From DATGSF01 sp035302865 (GTDB lineage Bacteria > Bacteroidota > Bacteroidia > Chitinophagales > Chitinophagaceae), in assembly GCA_035302865.1 (NCBI GenBank), contig DATGSF010000021.1:1-6052 (forward strand): 6,052 nt of DNA, given 5' to 3'. Each line of letters begins with the position of its first letter. Positions within the stretch are counted from its first letter, which is position 1. Below are positions 5,442-6,052 of this stretch, piece by piece. The notes under the pieces are model-generated. The model was not told the origin of the DNA. It saw only the letters and a list, made by a program, of their open reading frames with translations, and did not search any database. The position numbers and the translations under genes were made by a program.

Positions 5442-5810
5442 TTATTTCTTTTTACCTGCTACTGTTCTACGTTTACCCTTACGAGTACGACTGTTAGTAC
5501 GAGTTTGCTGTCCACGAAGTGGTAATCCTCTACGATGACGAACACCTCTGTAACAAGCAATATCCATTAAACGCTTGATATTCATTTGAACTTCAGATCT
5601 TAATTGACCCTCCACTTTGAATTCTTCGCTAATGATATTACGAATTGCAGCTTGCTCCTGATCATTCCAATCAGCAACTTTCTTGTTTACATCAATGTTA
5701 GATTTTTCTAAAATATAACGAGCAGAGCTCAAACCAATCCCATGAATATAGGTTAATCCAATCTCTCCACGCTTGTTCTTAGGTAAATCTATTCCAGCTA
5801 TACGAGCCAT
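5442..5810 (-). CDS. rpsM: 30S ribosomal protein S13 (uS13)
   Basis: S13 has 122 residues, a normal bacterial length. It opens with MARIAGIDLPKNKRGEIGLTYIHGIG (1-26, with the helix-hairpin-helix-like GIG), continues with LRSEVQMNIKRLMDIACYRGVRHRRGLPLRGQ (70-101), and ends in a highly basic tail TRTNSRTRKGKRRTVAGKKK (103-122) that reaches into the decoding area. S13 sits in the 30S head, contacts tRNA in the P site and forms intersubunit bridges with L5 and 23S rRNA. The gene follows rpmJ by 38 bp and precedes rpsK by 117 bp, the standard order. In E. coli the S4 autoregulatory pseudoknot lies at the rpsM start; here the 38-bp gap upstream shows no comparable pairing, and such structure is instead found before rpsD. 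No Shine-Dalgarno sequence is seen before ATG 5810. Confidence 0.98.
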   Translation of the reverse strand: MARIAGIDLPKNKRGEIGLTYIHGIGLSSARYILEKSNIDVNKKVADWNDQEQAAIRNIISEEFKVEGQLRSEVQMNIKRLMDIACYRGVRHRRGLPLRGQQTRTNSRTRKGKRRTVAGKKK

Positions 5811-5848
5811 AAATTCTACTTAATTTTGAGTAATAAAAAAATAAATTC

Positions 5849-5965
5849 TTATCCTTGACGTTGTTTAAAACGAGGATTCTTCTTGTTAATAACGTAAACT
5901 TTCCCCTTGCGGCGAACGATTTTACAATCTGAGCTACGTTTCCTAACAGATGCACGAACTTTCAT
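5849..5965 (-). CDS. rpmJ: 50S ribosomal protein L36 (bL36), zinc-free type
   Basis: This 38-codon gene was found by reading the minus strand between infA and rpsM. It starts MKVRASVRKRSSDCKIVRRK and ends NPRFKQRQG, matching L36 along its full length. The canonical zinc ribbon needs Cys11, Cys14, Cys27 and His33. Here position 11 is Ser, 14 is Cys, 27 is Asn and 33 is Phe, so only one ligand survives and zinc cannot be bound in the usual way. This 'C-minus' form is common in Bacteroidota L36. L36 is the smallest large-subunit protein and organises 23S rRNA near the GTPase-associated region. The infA-rpmJ-rpsM order supports the call. The gap to infA is 47 bp and to rpsM 38 bp, with no Shine-Dalgarno sequence. 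Confidence 0.96.
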   Translation of the reverse strand: MKVRASVRKRSSDCKIVRRKGKVYVINKKNPRFKQRQG

Positions 5966-6012
5966 TATATTTAGATTTAAAAGGTTCAATAATAATAAAT
6001 ATGACCCAATAC

Positions 6013-6052
6013 CTATTTGTATCTATAAGTAATGCGGCCACGGGTTAAATCA
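6013..6052 (-). CDS. infA: Translation initiation factor IF-1, C-terminal end (5' part outside window)
   Basis: The last 12 codons before TAG at 6013-6015 read DLTRGRITYRYK, the highly conserved C-terminus of bacterial IF-1. IF-1 binds the 30S A site during initiation. Its position directly upstream of rpmJ is the expected order in this operon. The piece is short, but the motif and context together make the call safe. The rest of the gene runs off the right edge. Confidence 0.93.
   Translation of the reverse strand, partial: DLTRGRITYRYK

Overview
The window looks like a chromosomal segment of an AT-rich member of the Bacteroidota. Three things point there. The ribosomal proteins have Bacteroidota-type sequences, including zinc-free L36 and S4 and an L17 with a long acidic tail. 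No start codon in the window has a convincing Shine-Dalgarno sequence. The neighbouring genes (a DGDGD-containing lipoprotein, a DUF4175-like membrane protein and a short LuxE-like protein) are types I associate with that phylum. I cannot name a genus.

Right-hand two thirds (6052 down to 2410, minus strand): the distal part of the large ribosomal-protein/RNA polymerase cluster, in the usual order infA (last 12 codons only) - rpmJ - rpsM - rpsK - rpsD - rpoA - rplQ. These genes make translation initiation factor IF-1, ribosomal proteins L36, S13, S11, S4 and L17, and the alpha subunit of RNA polymerase. Spacers are unusually generous for such an operon. The four distal ones (117, 94, 77 and 130 bp) each contain at least one perfect inverted repeat. 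Two of them, just upstream of rpsD and rplQ, can be drawn as H-type pseudoknots, and the one between rpsD and rpoA looks like an intrinsic terminator. Together these suggest gene-by-gene control inside the operon.

Centre (2335-2409): a short convergent intergenic region with a near-ideal bidirectional terminator that ends the ribosomal operon from one side and the LuxE-like gene from the other.

Left third (2334 down to 1): a plus-strand LuxE-like acyl-activating enzyme (1339-2334). It is divergent from a minus-strand pair: a small lipoprotein (841-1335) and, 12 bp further on, the first 276 residues of a large membrane protein of DUF4175 type (1-828, running off the window). The two divergent start codons are only 3 bp apart, so each promoter must lie inside the other gene. 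No tRNA, rRNA, mobile element or CRISPR array was seen, and no stretch longer than about 130 bp lacks a gene.
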